A stretch of 64,000 nucleotides of DNA from Opisthocomus hoazin (taxonomy: Eukaryota; Chordata; Aves; Opisthocomiformes; Opisthocomidae), in NCBI RefSeq assembly GCF_030867145.1, contig NC_134433.1, positions 12,103,216-12,167,215 on the forward strand, read 5' to 3'. The notes below the pieces were generated by a model that searched no databases, was not told the origin of the DNA, and saw only the letters and a list, made by a program, of their open reading frames with translations. Numbering within the stretch: position 1 is the first letter of the stretch; each line of letters begins with the position of its first letter. Both the position numbers and the translations under genes were made by a program. This document shows positions 15,601 through 27,420 of this stretch, piece by piece.

Positions 15601-18600
15601 ATTTAGATATTTTTCTCTGTGCAGGGGAAAACAGTAACCTCATGAAAAAATGTAGGCGAGAATATTTTTCCTTCTCGGAAATCTTCTGATTAACTTACCA
15701 GGACTCAACGACAGGCTTATAACGAAGGATGCTGGTTCTGTTTGCCAGTTAGATAAAGGAAGAAGGCTTTCGGCTCTTCTGCTGGACTCCTATTTATCGC
15801 AATGATGGATAGAGCTACAGCTGCTCCACCAGCTTCATAAAGAACAAGGCTCCCTGGCTTCCTACAGCAGGGCCTCAAAGGCAGCCGTAGCGAAAACAAA
15901 CCAGGAAACCAACCTCACTGTCAGCGCAGCACAAGCGCCCCATTGAGAAACAGAGAAAGTTGCATCATTTACAAACCCAGTTCTCTGAAACAGTTTTACT
16001 GTGCCCAAGTTACACGATTCTGCTAACAGCTGTCCCAAAACCCTGCCCGAAGAGGACACCTGGAACCCAACGCCCAGAGCCTCTACCTTACACACAGCAA
16101 AACCTAGGAAACAAGCTAACAGCTGCAGCCTGTTTCCAGTTCCTCCCCGCTGCAACTCTTACCTTCCTATCACAACTCTTGAATCAGCAAAGAGTCTACT
16201 ATTTTCTGAAGAAAGAAGTCACACTCCATTACCTGAAAGATGGTTATCAGGAATACTGTCAGCTCTCTCCTCTATTCCAGCAGTGTCAGGATTATTCCTC
16301 AGCACAAACTACTCAGCGAAGGTCTACAAGTTCTTCAAACTCCATCTGCTCCTTAATACAGATAAAGTTGTGACACTCAGGAGCAAAACAATCTTCCTGA
16401 TGAAGCCAACGATTTCTCAAGCACCAACGCAGAGACCACCCAACTTCAGATAAGCCAGGCACAACCTGATCACATTAAAACTAACAGAATAACTTTTTGG
16501 TCTCTACCAGGGTCATACATCTTAGAAGCTCTACCTACTCGAAGCCAGCAGTGCAATTCACATTAACTACAGAGCACCAGCCACTATACTTTTATCTGTG
16601 GTCCAACTCCTCCCAAGGGAACTAGTGAAAGAAAGCTTGATAGCAGCCAGCAAAAGTTTGTTTACACTCAAGTGAAAACGAGCATGCACATAAAAAGTTC
16701 TAAAGTAGTAGCATCCAGCAAGGAGACCTGGACATCACCGGTCAGGTCAGTACATGATTATTTTGGCTGCCACTAGGCAAGGAAGGGAACAGAAACGACC
16801 ATTTCACAGGTCACCAATTATCCCATCATCTGGAACACTGCATCTGCTTAGCATGCATCTTTCCACTAGCATGGCCAGAGCTAGAAATTAGGGTTCAGCA
16901 ACAGAGAGAACAGAACCAGGATTAAAGCACCATTATATGGCCAGACAGAGAGAAACAAGACACGTGCAAGGAAAGGCACAGGTACACTAGCACAATCCAT
17001 CCACATGTCAGTACAAAAGCAGAGGAAGACTTGAACTCCTAACAGTGTAAGAGGTAATATGGTCAGGTATACAAATTCCCAAAATTTCATTCACTGTGTG
17101 CTTCTTTCTACCTTCTAAACCAGCCAGCGCTCAACACCATAAGGGCAGAACATGTGCTGACCAGTTCAAGTCTCCGGCAGCAGTATCACCGTGCTCCTAA
17201 GAACCAGGTACTATTCCACAAGCCACAGCACTCCTGTACTGTGGAGTATTTCATGAATTCCGAAGCCAGTGAAGTTATTTACTTGTATCCTTCCTCAAAG
17301 CGCTCCTGCTAGGCTCATCCTGGGAAGAGAGTGCCAAGTACCACCTGATGGAAGCCCGTGTTATCTACCTTACCTCGCTCTCCTTCCCCTTGTCACCAGG
17401 AGTCCAGCCTGCCCCGTGCACTCCCGCGCAGGCAATCCTGAGACCAGCAGCCAGAAAAGTTCCCTCCAACGTGACAGAGCAGAACTTTTTTGTCTCAGAC
17501 CGGGCAAGCAGCAGAGTCCAATAAACTGGATAAGCTGCATGTAAACATGTGATCACCTGATGTAATTAGTTACTTCTATTTATAGAAAGAACCTGGCCCA
17601 CAGAGACCATTGCCCAGACAACCTATTAGTTATTACTCTCATTAACAGCTGACAAAAAAATTAAAGTATTGTTTTCTAAGATATTAAATTTCCACATACA
17701 TAAAAACTAAGTATATATCTGTATAAGTAAATATGCATTAAAAAGGGTATAACACCACCTGTGCCGCACTGACTTTATTTTTTTAACATTTGTTTAGTTG
17801 GTTACTAACTCTGATATTTGGGACGTATCTGCTAGGGAACCATCCTGCTTTGCAGTTATCAGCAGAAGTCATAGCAGCCGATCGGAAGACTTGTTGACTT
17901 CGGAAAATTTGGGTCAGACCCAGAAACTCAGGCATCGTGCACATCCTGACTCCCGTTTCTTTCCCAAGCATCAGTCATGCCTGTACTGCAGACAATAGTA
18001 ACAATAGCCTGAATTCAACGTCCAGATTCATCATTAAGTGTTCAGATCTTTACAGCACCATCTTCTTAACAGATTAGAAGTCATCTTCTCAAAAGCAGGA
18101 TGACACACAGGGCAGCATCAGGGAAAAGAAAGAGGGCTGAGGAACAGCACAGCTCTAGTGAGAATCGCTTCATCCAATTCTGTCTTTAAAGAACAATAAA
18201 TGAAGAGACATCTCCGGTGGGAAAAAAAATAATCAAAACACAGGTCTGAGAGGTTTCTGAGAAGTGAACACATTCAGCCCTAGCCATACTGAATGCGTTC
18301 AAAGGAGACAGAGGTGAAAGGACAGAAGCAATAAGGTGGAAAAAAGGAAAGCAGCACATCAGAAGAGGATGAAGGACAGACCCATAAAAGCAGAAGTATG
18401 AATTTGTCTTCACACAGGCACAAGTGAAGCGTAATCCTGACATCTACATGTGGACTAGGCTTTCCCAAGAACACTGGGGAGGAGAGGGAAAAGAGCAGCA
18501 ACAGAAATATCCATCGCAAAGCCCTTAAAGCATGGTACAAATTCTTTTTTGGGATCACCTTCACGTCCTCTTCCTGTTGCTATTCTAGACGGAGATCGCT

Positions 18601-21600
18601 GGGAAGTTCACATGATGCCTTGCCCAAAGTCAGAGGCTGGTACAGGCAGGTGTTTCACACCAATCGCTGGCGCTTGCCAGCAATTCAGCATGGGGTTTTC
18701 AGCCTGCTAAATTGCATCCTCAGGCCACTGCTTTCTACAGGGTTCAAAGCCGGTAATCTCCAGCTCCATCTAGTTTACTTCAAGTGACTCGTGCAGAGCA
18801 GACGTCAGCAGAAATAGGTTAGAGTTGGGTTCAGGCGCTAGATTTCCCCCAGCTGGCTGAGATGCTCTTTGCCTTTTGTATCCAAGATCTGATACAACAA
18901 CCAGAAAAATGATTTATAGAATTTTTTCTTCTTCATTTTTGGCTATAGGGAGCGCATTTACTCCATACCCTAAAAAGGTATGTAATTGCATTACAACTGC
19001 TTACTGTCAACCCCTTTATTAAAATAAAGGTACAACACTATTTTTACTCAGCTTAGAGTTGCTGGATACCGCAGCATTCCTTCGAGGAGGCTGGGCAGAC
19101 ATCTAGCAGGCAGTAGAATTGGAGGCAGTGTAAATCAACTACTACAAGAAGAAAGAGCCAGCTCCGACAATCTGACTGTGTCACAAAATCACAAGTTTAG
19201 CCAATAACCTGACGTGGCAAGATGCTTTTTGCTTACACTCACTTCTTTCAAATCCAGTACTTCATAACCCTCTAACAAAGCCATATTATACTCTCGGACA
19301 CATTAGCATTTTCACAAGTCCAAGCTTACTTCCTGACTGGTTAAAAAAAAAAACAAACAGGTACATCTTTCTCACATGTGATTTATATTGCAACAGGCAG
19401 CACTCCCTAAATATTCAGACTCTCTAACCCTTGCTTTCAGGAGAATACACCTCTCCTGCTCTGGAAGTAACTGCGCCCTTTCTTCATGCAGATTCCTGCT
19501 ATTTGCTGCTGTCTTGAGAACTAATAAGGGCTCCAGAGCACAGGAAGATCTCAAGAACCTGACACTGGTGAGTCAGTCTAGCAATACAAACAGTTTAACA
19601 TCCAATTAACAGAAGGGTCAATTAACAGAAGAATAAATGTTAGTGCCTCTACTATGTAGAAAAACTGTTTCAGTAGCAATGCTACAACTGAAATCTCGAA
19701 TTGACTCAGTCTGCCCTACACAGCGAGGCGGCCAGGAGCCCTGCCCGCCCTGCAGGTGTTCTTCACCACAACAGCACCCACAATCCAAGTCATAAAGGTC
19801 AGTTTCAGAGGGAAAAAACACTTGTTTGACAAAAAACACTGAGTGATGGAGAGAGAGGGGAGAATTACCAGAGCATTGTACGATTCTGTGTAATAAACAC
19901 AGCACTCCTCCCATTCCCAAGTATGAGATCCGCAAGCGGCTGTACAATCTTAACAGTACTGAGCTTGTATGTGATAAAGACACAAGGCTCACTAAATGAA
20001 GGTGAATATATTTACAAGATAGTGCTAAGATTTCCATAACAAAGTCATTAGCAGATTAGTATTATGAATCTAATCCAATTAAGAATTTCCTTTGCAAATG
20101 CCTGGAGGAGCTGGAATTCCTCTGGGAAGACCTTTCCACATTCTGAAAGGCTCGCGTGAGTCACGCCTGCAGGTCTGACACACCAGGAAAGACCAGCTCT
20201 GGAGCAGCAGGAACAAAGCCGTGAATCCCACCTCACAGCAAGCCACTGAATCCCCCTGAACTTGAGGAGTCAACTCAAAAACGGACCCTGCAGCAGCACA
20301 AAAAGAAGACTTCTTGGTTCCACAAGTCCCACTCAACATAAAACTGGCACCTTCCCAAGCAAAGGGACAAAACAGCGGAGAATGTTCCTTATTAACAATC
20401 TCATACCATGTCCTTTTAAACAGCTTCAGATCATTACGGATGTTTGTCATAATGCTAGTCCATACAGCAGCCACGTCTGCAGGCAAAGAGTAAGTTAAGC
20501 AGTCAAATGTTGGCTTTGACAGAATCCCAGTGCTTTGCTCCTACCACTTTACGCTGATGCTGAGAACGGCAGCAGCGATCCATGGCTTGATCTGAATGCC
20601 CAGCTCTCACCCACACCGCAAAATGTGCTCACGCTCAGTTTAACGCGAGCAACATGTGTGCACACACAGGTGAGAACTGTGGTTTGCAAGTCCCCAAATC
20701 AGACTAGTTCATCAAATTCTTACTGTGAATGGTTTTCTGGTGCCCTCAGCTTAAGTTCATAGATTTATGCTGACCTTATCTGCCTTTGCACTGAGAGATT
20801 TAGGACAAAATAAGGAGAGCGAAATATCTCACTGGTACAACTTCGCTGAACAGAACTGCCAAAACTGATCATGTTACCACATCTGCAGACGCACGCTCAG
20901 TCACCCTCTGCACCGAGAAACCAAGCCAGTGCAATTGCTTCCTTCTGGTCGAGGATCGACACTATGCTACGCTACCAAAATATCAGAACCAAAGACACAT
21001 TAAAACAAAAGTTGTTGCTTTAAAAGAAGAGCATATTGTTTTAACAAACCACCAGTTAAGATAGATACATTTAAATTAATGTTTGGAACAGAACAGCTTA
21101 CTCCCTGATCTTCAAAATGCAATTACATGAACATTAAAGTAGGTTTTTGAAAGTCATTTAATGTAAAAAAAAAACAAAACAAAAAAACCACCCAGAAAGC
21201 CTCAAAATAAAAACTCCCTGCAGTTAAACTACAAGCTTTTTTGAAGCTGTCAGAAGTGCCAGCGTGTAAGAGTGACACCAACACATGTAATTAATGTACT
21301 GAAACCCTGCTCCTCTGTAGCTTGCCATCAGCCCTGAAGTTCGCCTCTCTGGCACCTTCCTGGACATCCTGCTACCCGTTGCAGTGGCAGATGCTTCAAA
21401 CCATTCAAAGTTTCACCTGAAACCCCTGAGGCAGCCAAAAATGGCCATTAAGGGAGGATTAGCTAAGACAATAGGCAGGCTAATGTTTCCCTCCCCTCAC
21501 ACAGAATAGATATATATGTAAAAAACCCAAAGCTAGACCAAACGCCAAGATAAGTCAGGACTTCTCAGACCTGAATAAGGTGGGGAAAAAGTTATTGATG

Positions 21601-24600
21601 TCCTACCAGTCATAGTTAACAACTTTTTTCCATTCTTTGTGCAAAGCACTTAACCGACGTGACTCATAAAAATATGCAAAACTCGGTCTAGTTTAGCTTC
21701 GCCTACTTCTCTTTGCAGCTCTGTGACTCCAGTTCTTCGACAACAACGCTTTGGCAAAGACTGCCAAATCAGAGCGGACGTGGAGCCAAACGCTCCAAAT
21801 ATAAACACGAAGAGGCGAGCGCTGTTGCAGAGTTCGATGGGGCGAGCAGGCCCCAGTACGGACGCAGCGTACCTCTCCCAGCACAGCTGCCGGGTGATCC
21901 AGCAGCTAAGGGACGCCTGTTTGCTGGGCAGTGCCACAAAACTGGTACTGTCTGTTTACCGTAACGGGCAGCTGGTCAGCTCTAGGCAGCTCAGGTCACT
22001 TTGCCATGCTAGCAGTGCTTCACAGCCAGCAGCAGGCAATTTAGAAGAGGGACGTGAACAGCGGCATTCAGCGAGCTTGGTGATTTTGGGCTCCTCCAAC
22101 CAGAAACTCAGGCAGTGAGACTTTAAAAAAAAAAGTGAAAAAACAAACACAAAACTGTTCTGTGTTAGTTCTCCCTCCTGTTGTCACTCCCCTCCCCCAG
22201 CCTGTTAACTAAACTTTTCCTCTCCCAGGGATCTCTCTAATCCTTCAGTGAAGCTGTAATGAATTTACAACATCAGTCTCTTTGCAAACCAACTTAAAGG
22301 TGAATCAAGTTTACCACGAGCTCAGGAAAATGGAGGGAATCTAACAACCACACGGCCAGAAGGAGGATATACACAGGGAAGAACAGAAGCAGTTGTGGAA
22401 AATTGGTTTTCAATCATGTAAAGGAGGAGCGTACACCATTCCCAGGGGCCTGGGTTAAGGCAGAGCATCAGAATGAAAATCCATGCTGCACCACTACCCA
22501 AAGCAGCAGGTTACGGGCAAACAGCGTAACCAAAACCAGACTCAAGCGCTAAAAATCTCACGTTCTGTTTCCAAGAAATATTAGGGACAGAAAAAAACAC
22601 TCTGGAGATTCAAACCTGAAGACAGTCGCCTATGATATTAATCCAAGTATGTTGAAACTAAGTATCTGGCAGGGATTTTACACTTCCACGTATCCCTCCC
22701 ACCAAGCCCATTTGTCGGCAGCCAGCTGGTAACCCTCCCGGTCCCCGGACTCTTACAGTACCTGCAGGAGTTCTACGCTGAACTAACGACTCTGAAATCG
22801 AGTTGTGAGAAGAGCTGACACCCTGACAGATGAATTGGGAAGCCACTTCCACCCACATTAATTCAGGAGAGCAGTCGTTCCCGCAGTGTATCAACAAAAC
22901 TTGTTATTTACCATCAGAGACGTGTAATGCTATCAGACTCAGAAAGTTTTGGGGGGGTTGGCCAAGCGCCTTCTGTTTCCTACAGAAGACAACAGGTTTA
23001 GGTACTAAACCGAAGTTACCACAAACTGCTCAGGTTTGAGAACCACACGCTTACCCAGTGAAGCCAACTTGCTCGCTACAGGTTTAAACGACACGATATA
23101 GTAAAGCCTTCTCTACACAGGAAGAACAAAACTAATTTGTGGGCCACTGAGCTGGGTTAACTCCCAGGTTTGCCTCCGGCCTACTGTGTGACTTGGGCTG
23201 ATCACACCCTCGCCATTCACCTTCTTTTATAAGATGGCCTCTCCTATACAGCTTTAATCAACCGATTACAAATCCTGGACCAATTAAGAGCTGTTATTCT
23301 CTTTTTTTTTTTCCTGTATTGATAATAAGTGCAACCTGGTACTAAATCCTACAAGAAATATTAAAAGAACAGGTAAGCTGTCGACACAATTCAGCTAGTA
23401 TGCCCCAGCAGTATATTTAAACTGCTATTCAAATGACTTAAAACAAGCACTGCATTACAGCTGCTATTCTTTAAATAAAAAGGGAGGCAGAAAGGAAGTT
23501 GCAAGTGCTACCTTTATGCCTAAGTTTATATCCAGAACGGAAGATTACTTTAAGGAAAGTGTAGGAGGCAAAGGGAAGAAAACACAAAACCAAAACCTGA
23601 ACATCCTTTCAATACAACCAGGTTCACCCGAAGGCCTTGGCCCAACGATGGATAGAGGTCCATGAGCAGTGAGGCAGAACTGGGCCCAAGCTGGAGGCCT
23701 TTAGGCGAAGCCTATCCAGCAGCACGCAGCCGGCCCACGTGCCGCTCCAGACCGTGCCACCTCCTGCAGCAGGGTCTGGGCTGCCATCAAAACCATCTCC
23801 CGAGAGAGACCCCAGAAAAGGCAACAAATACAGTCAGAAAGCGTAATCAGAATTGCCCCTTCCATTTCTGTTCTGAAAGGTGACTGGTTAGGCAAAGATT
23901 TTTTTTTTTTTTTTGGTATGATTATAATGCATCTAATTTGAGTACAGTCAAAGCTTTACAGATATCTGATTTATGTGACCTGTTTCCCACTCACCAACTA
24001 CGAGAAACTTGCCAAATGATGCCACGAAATTCAGCCAGATTTAGCCAAGCGCAAAGTGGTCTCATTTATGGTTAGGTTTAACTAGGATTCAGAGTCAACC
24101 AAGGCACTCTACAGTGTTAGTTACAACTCTTCCATCTCAAAATGTGAAGTTTTAGCCATGGCTTCAGCCTCACTAAGAGGAGGCTCAGGATGTGTTTGGC
24201 AGCATCTGAAAGCAAACACGAGTTTTAAGCAACTGTGCCCCACAGAAGAGAAAAAAAACCCTTAAAGCTCACTAAGCAGGTTGGAGGAAAAAAAAATAAT
24301 TAGTGTCCTCCTAGTAAACATTAAGAGGATCTGCACTACCACCAGTAGCACTTCCTCAGGGTAGGAGGGATGATGTCATGGCTGCACACTACAGCATTGT
24401 CGGGTTCGTCTGGCCACACGCTGCTAACGGGACACTCCCTACAGAACTGTGACCGCACATTCAGTTTTCCTGGTATCAGCAATCAGCTTAATAAGTGTTC
24501 AGAGACCCACAATTAGCATATAAACACAGTATAACCACCAAGCAAAAGTAGATGGGGGGGGGATAAAAAACAGAGGAAAAAAAAAAAAAACGCAAAGAGG

Positions 24601-26479
24601 AGACAGCTGTAACAGGGTGGCAAATACAGCTCCAAAGCATGAAAGAGAGAAAGGAATGTGGTTAAAAGATCTCCCCTAAGGAAGAATACTCGGTACGCCC
24701 GAGCTCCAGCTGTTTGAGTTGCCCCGCTCCCTCCTCCACTCCATTATCCACTCTGGCTGTGCTAATTTAACACAAACCGCCCGCCTGCGTCAACTGTCGA
24801 AGGGGAAATTCGGGAAAGGCGGCCTCGGATGCGTCTGGGCTCCCGGTGCAGAAAGGAAAAAACTTTGGGACGGAAAGTTCAGGTGCCTTTGGCGGGTTGC
24901 TTTGTGCCGAGAGCTTAGGAAGCTGCGAGAGAAGGCGGCGAGAGCCCTTCCCCGCTGCAGCCTCTACCGACCAGCACTTTGCCACCGCCTCCACACGCAC
25001 CTCGACTCCCACACGGCACCCAGATTTGCATGCAGAAAGATCTGCCGTCATCAACAAAGCCACACAACTCCCAGCAGGAGGGACCCGAACTGCCCCCAGT
25101 TCACGGCAGTCACTCCCACGGATGAGACAAGCAGCTCCGAAGAGTCAGGAGGAAGAAAAAAAAGGAGGGAAAAGAATAAACCCGGCCAATTTTAAAGTCT
25201 GGAGGCCTGGATTTCCACAGGGAAGATATTTTCACGTTTGAGATACCGGGGGAGCGCTGCGAAGGTTTGGAAGTCACATATGCAGCCAAAATGGCGCTGA
25301 GAATAAAAATATAATTTAAAGGAAGGTCGCCATATTGTAAACAGTGAGGCAGGGAGACACAGAGACAGCAACCTCCATTATTCCCAGCAGCTGCAGCAGC
25401 ACGGAAGCGCTGGGAACGTCAGGCCCGACGCACAGCCGCCACCGCCGCTTCCCCCCCTCCCCGGCCAGGATCCTCCAGAGCCCCCCCCGAGCACAGCACA
25501 CCCCCAGAGCGGGGTGAGGAGGGGAAGTTACCCACCCGGGGGGGGGTGGAAGGTTGGGCAGAGGCAGCAGCGAAGCAGCCAGGCCGCGCAGCCGCCGGCC
25601 TCGCTCCTCCTCTGGGCCTCTCGGCTGCCGCTCAGCACAAAAAGAAAGGAGGGTGATGGACCCCCACCCCCCAGGCACACTGAGAGGGGGCTTTTCACCT
25701 CGGCCGCTGTGGATTAGTCTCGGGGTGGGGGTAAGGGGGGAGCAGGGACCCGAGCGGGGTTTGCACCTCCTTTTTGTTCCTGCCCCGCGTCCCCCACCCC
25801 TTTCCCGGGCAAGGCAGGGACCTAACGGGAAGCAGGAGCTGCTGGAGGGCAGGCGCTGGCCGGGCCGAGATGGCGGGATCCGGCGGGAGACGGCGCCGAG
25901 CCTTACCAGCACTGGAGGTGGAACGCGGCGGGGCAGTGATCGCAGCACAGCAGATCCCCTCCTTCCTTGCAGCTATCGCAGCTATCGTGGTTAGTGGCCC
26001 TGCCACTTCGCCTGGGCTCCTTCTCGGGCCTCCTGCTCTTCTTTTCCCCATCTTCGCTCTTGGGGGGAGCCAGGAGGGCTTGGATTTGCTGCACGTGGAC
26101 AGACAGACAGACAGAGAGGGGCTCTGAGGGGCTGGCACCGACCCTGACCCCCCGCGCCCTTCTCCCGGCTGTCCCGGGACCGTCGGGGCTGGGGGGGGGG
26201 GGGGGGGGCGGACAGGGCCTCGGCCGGGCCTGCCCCGCCCGCCGGCCCCGCGGGCCTCTCCCGGGGATTGGGCGAGCCGCCTCCGTCCCTCCGCCACTTC
26301 CTTCTATGGCCACGGGGCTCCGGGGGGGTGAGGGGTCCCCGCCATTTTGCAGCCCCGCGGCCTGACCGGTCGGGCCTCTCCCCCCGCCCAGCCCCCGCGG
26401 CCCCGGGTCTCACCTCCATGAGCCCCCCGGAGGTGTCCAGGTCGTAGACGATCGTCTTGGTCTCCATCTTCTCCCACAT
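460..26479 (-). CDS. PHF12: PHD finger protein 12 (Pf1), 11 exons, C-terminus outside the window
   Basis: Chromatin corepressor subunit that links the Sin3/HDAC complex to MRG15 and chromatin in the nucleus. Exons in transcript order: 26414-26479, 25907-26088, 11617-11689, 9675-10062, 8975-9095, 7709-7841, 6853-7017, 6049-6210, 4151-4967, 1958-2080, 460-603. All junctions are GT-AG and in phase, giving 2374 nt (791 codons plus one base) of a protein of about 1000 residues in human. The start [15 protein letters not shown] matches the vertebrate N-terminus. PHD1 (about 59-102) and PHD2 (about 272-317) keep their Cys/His ligands. Between them lie a basic stretch (about 105-113), an acidic run and the [15 protein letters not shown] segment known as part of the MRG15-binding region. 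The FHA domain expected after residue 800 is not in the window. Transcription starts in the CpG island at about 26.5-27 kb. Identification is by remembered similarity and very secure. Confidence 0.97.
1958..2080 (-). CDS. PHF12: PHF12 exon 10
   Basis: Codons 703-744, [17 protein letters not shown] then [12 protein letters not shown]. Acceptor CTGTAG, donor GGCG|GTGAGT. Confidence 0.92.
2735..2776. repeat. Perfect 21-bp tandem duplication in a PHF12 intron
   Basis: Two identical adjacent copies beginning ctactataagcctgaa (2735-2755 and 2756-2776). Intronic, no evident function. Confidence 0.9.
4151..4967 (-). CDS. PHF12: PHF12 exon 9, long Ser/Thr/Pro-rich exon
   Basis: Codons 431-703. It begins [20 protein letters not shown], which is well conserved, and continues into a low-complexity Ser/Thr/Pro linker with landmarks [14 protein letters not shown] and [16 protein letters not shown]. 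Acceptor CTCCCAG, donor TCAG|GTATGT. Confidence 0.95.
6049..6210 (-). CDS. PHF12: PHF12 exon 8
   Basis: Codons 377-430, [15 protein letters not shown] to TEQQE. Acceptor AATGTAG, donor GAG|GTAAAT, phase 0. It matches the human region before the long central exon. Confidence 0.93.
6853..7017 (-). CDS. PHF12: PHF12 exon 7
   Basis: Codons 322-376, [20 protein letters not shown] onward to KRKGLK, matching the conserved human segment after PHD2. Acceptor CACCCAG, donor AAG|GTATGT, phase 0 on both sides. Confidence 0.93.
7709..7841 (-). CDS. PHF12: PHF12 exon 6, end of PHD finger 2
   Basis: Codons 277-321. [19 protein letters not shown] and GRWMCPNH complete the zinc ligands of PHD2. Acceptor TTGCAG, donor GTG|GTAAGC. 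Confidence 0.94.
8975..9095 (-). CDS. PHF12: PHF12 exon 5, start of PHD finger 2
   Basis: Codons 237-277. A SKRRRKEE nuclear-localisation-like cluster is followed by VKVCFTCNR, the first Cys pair of PHD2. Acceptor TTTCAG, donor AACAG|GTACTT. Confidence 0.93.
9675..10062 (-). CDS. PHF12: PHF12 exon 4, basic, acidic and MRG15-binding segments
   Basis: Codons 108-237. It has a basic KREQKKEL start, which with exon 3 makes the polybasic tract after PHD1. A Ser/Thr-rich linker and an acidic [12 protein letters not shown] run follow, then [15 protein letters not shown] (about 206-220), which in the human protein belongs to the MRG15-interacting region. Donor CCAG|GTGAGC, phase 1. Confidence 0.95.
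11617..11689 (-). CDS. PHF12: PHF12 exon 3, end of PHD finger 1
   Basis: Codons 83-107, reading [19 protein letters not shown], which supplies the last Cys pair of PHD1, then TVRRK. Acceptor TTGCAG, donor AAG|GTAAAG. It sits alone between a 14.2 kb and a 1.6 kb intron. Confidence 0.95.
11690..25906 (-). other. PHF12 intron 2 (14.2 kb), no gene seen
   Basis: AT-balanced intronic DNA splitting the PHD1 codons. It has only short, unconserved open frames on both strands, small poly-A/T runs (for example near 23900 and 24580) and no RNA gene I can recognise. GC content rises after about 24.7 kb where the intron enters the CpG island. The smaller PHF12 introns (604-1957, 2081-4150, 4968-6048, 6211-6852, 7018-7708, 7842-8974, 9096-9674, 10063-11616) are likewise empty apart from the short duplication listed at 2735. 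Confidence 0.8.
25907..26088 (-). CDS. PHF12: PHF12 exon 2, first part of PHD finger 1
   Basis: Codons 23-83. It opens with [10 protein letters not shown], then a basic [13 protein letters not shown] stretch and the first PHD zinc ligands (C59, C62, C70 or C71, C74, H79, C82). The acceptor is GTGCAG and the donor TG|GTAAGG, so Cys83 is split across the 14 kb intron. Confidence 0.95.
26098..26116. repeat. (ACAG)n microsatellite next to the PHF12 exon 2 acceptor
   Basis: Four to five ACAG units. In the transcript they read CTGT repeats and form most of the pyrimidine tract just upstream of the exon 2 acceptor at 26089. Confidence 0.8.
26414..26479 (-). CDS. PHF12: PHF12 coding exon 1
   Basis: Codons 1-22, from the ATG to GLME, followed by a GTGAGA donor in phase 0. 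A second Met at codon 5 is a possible alternative start. The exon lies inside the CpG island. Confidence 0.95.
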
Positions 26480-26818
26480 TCATCCAGCCCGGGAGCGGCC
26501 CCGAGAGCCCCCCCACGGCGAGAGGGAGCGGGCGGGGGGGTGTTGGGAGGGGGGGCGGCCCCTCAGCGGCGGTTCCGCGTCGAGGAGGGGGCGGCGGCGG
26601 TGGGCGGGCGGCGGGGCCTAGCCCACGGGCCGCTGCGCCTTGCCCGTCGTCCTCCGCCTCCTGCAGCCGGGCCCGGGGGCGGCTGCGGGGGACCCCGCGC
26701 CCGCTGCCATGCCGCGCAAAGGAGGAGGGGGGGTGGTGAGGGAGGGGAGGGGGCGGCGCAGCCCCGCACCACACAGAGGCGGCGCCGACGCTCCGGGCCC
26801 CGCCGCCGCCGCGCAGAC

Positions 26819-26830
26819 CGCGCACGCGCA
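26819..26830. promoter_or_regulatory. NRF1-like site
   Basis: cgcgcacgcgca fits the NRF1 consensus YGCGCAYGCGCR exactly. It lies about 340 bp upstream of the PHF12 ATG. Binding is not shown. Confidence 0.55.
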
Positions 26831-27134
26831 GACCGCGCCCCGCCGCCCGGCAACCCCCTCCACCCCCGCCCCGCGCGCAGGCGCGCCCGCGCGCCGCCGC
26901 CCCTCCCCCCTCCCCCCCTCCACCGCCCAGGCGCTCTCGGCTCATTGCGCAAGCGCGAGCGTCCGCACCGCCCCCCCGCCTCGCGCGCGCGCCTAGCTCC
27001 GCCCCTTTCCCGCGCTGGCGCGCCGGGGCGGGGCGAAGCAGGGCGGCGCGCAGGCGCGTGGCCGCCGTCACGTTCCGGGACGGCGCGGAATAGGGGGGAG
27101 GAGGGGAGGGAGGAAGGAAGAACGCGGCCGTGTG

Positions 27135-27142
27135 TGACGTCA
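27135..27142. promoter_or_regulatory. Perfect palindromic CRE (distal PHF12 promoter)
   Basis: TGACGTCA, followed at once by a TGACGCA half-site-like sequence. It is 656 bp upstream of the PHF12 start codon and one of a pair. Confidence 0.6.
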
Positions 27143-27222
27143 TGACGCAGGGCGGGGCGGCGGGGCCCGCCCGCCGGCAGGGGGCGCGCGGCGAGAGGGG
27201 CGTCGGCGCGGTATCCTGGGCG

Positions 27223-27230
27223 TGACGTCA
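27223..27230. promoter_or_regulatory. Second perfect palindromic CRE
   Basis: TGACGTCA, 88 bp from the first. The pair lies between the PHF12 start region and the predicted SEZ6 poly(A) signal. Confidence 0.6.
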
Positions 27231-27414
27231 CCTGAGCGGAGGCCACGCCTCTTAAAGGGCCACTACCCCCCCTCCCCCCCCCCGCCCGCCGCGTGTCTGG
27301 TGAGAGAGGGGGCGGCGGCCTGAGCGGCCACCCGGGGGGGTGGGGTTGGACCCCCGCTGCGGGCAGCCCGGTCCTGCCGAGGAAGACGCCACCGCTTCTT
27401 CTAAAACACCGTTT

Positions 27415-27420
27415 TTTATT
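27415..27420 (-). promoter_or_regulatory. SEZ6: SEZ6 poly(A) signal
   Basis: AATAAA on the minus strand, about 0.7 kb after the stop codons. It defines a GC-rich 3' UTR of about 27.40-28.13 kb, all of it inside the PHF12 CpG island. Confidence 0.7.

Noticed and set aside
11690-25300. Possible nested gene or RNA in the large PHF12 intron
   Set aside because: No conserved frame, splice pattern, tRNA-like or hairpin structure could be supported by reading; only short random frames are present.
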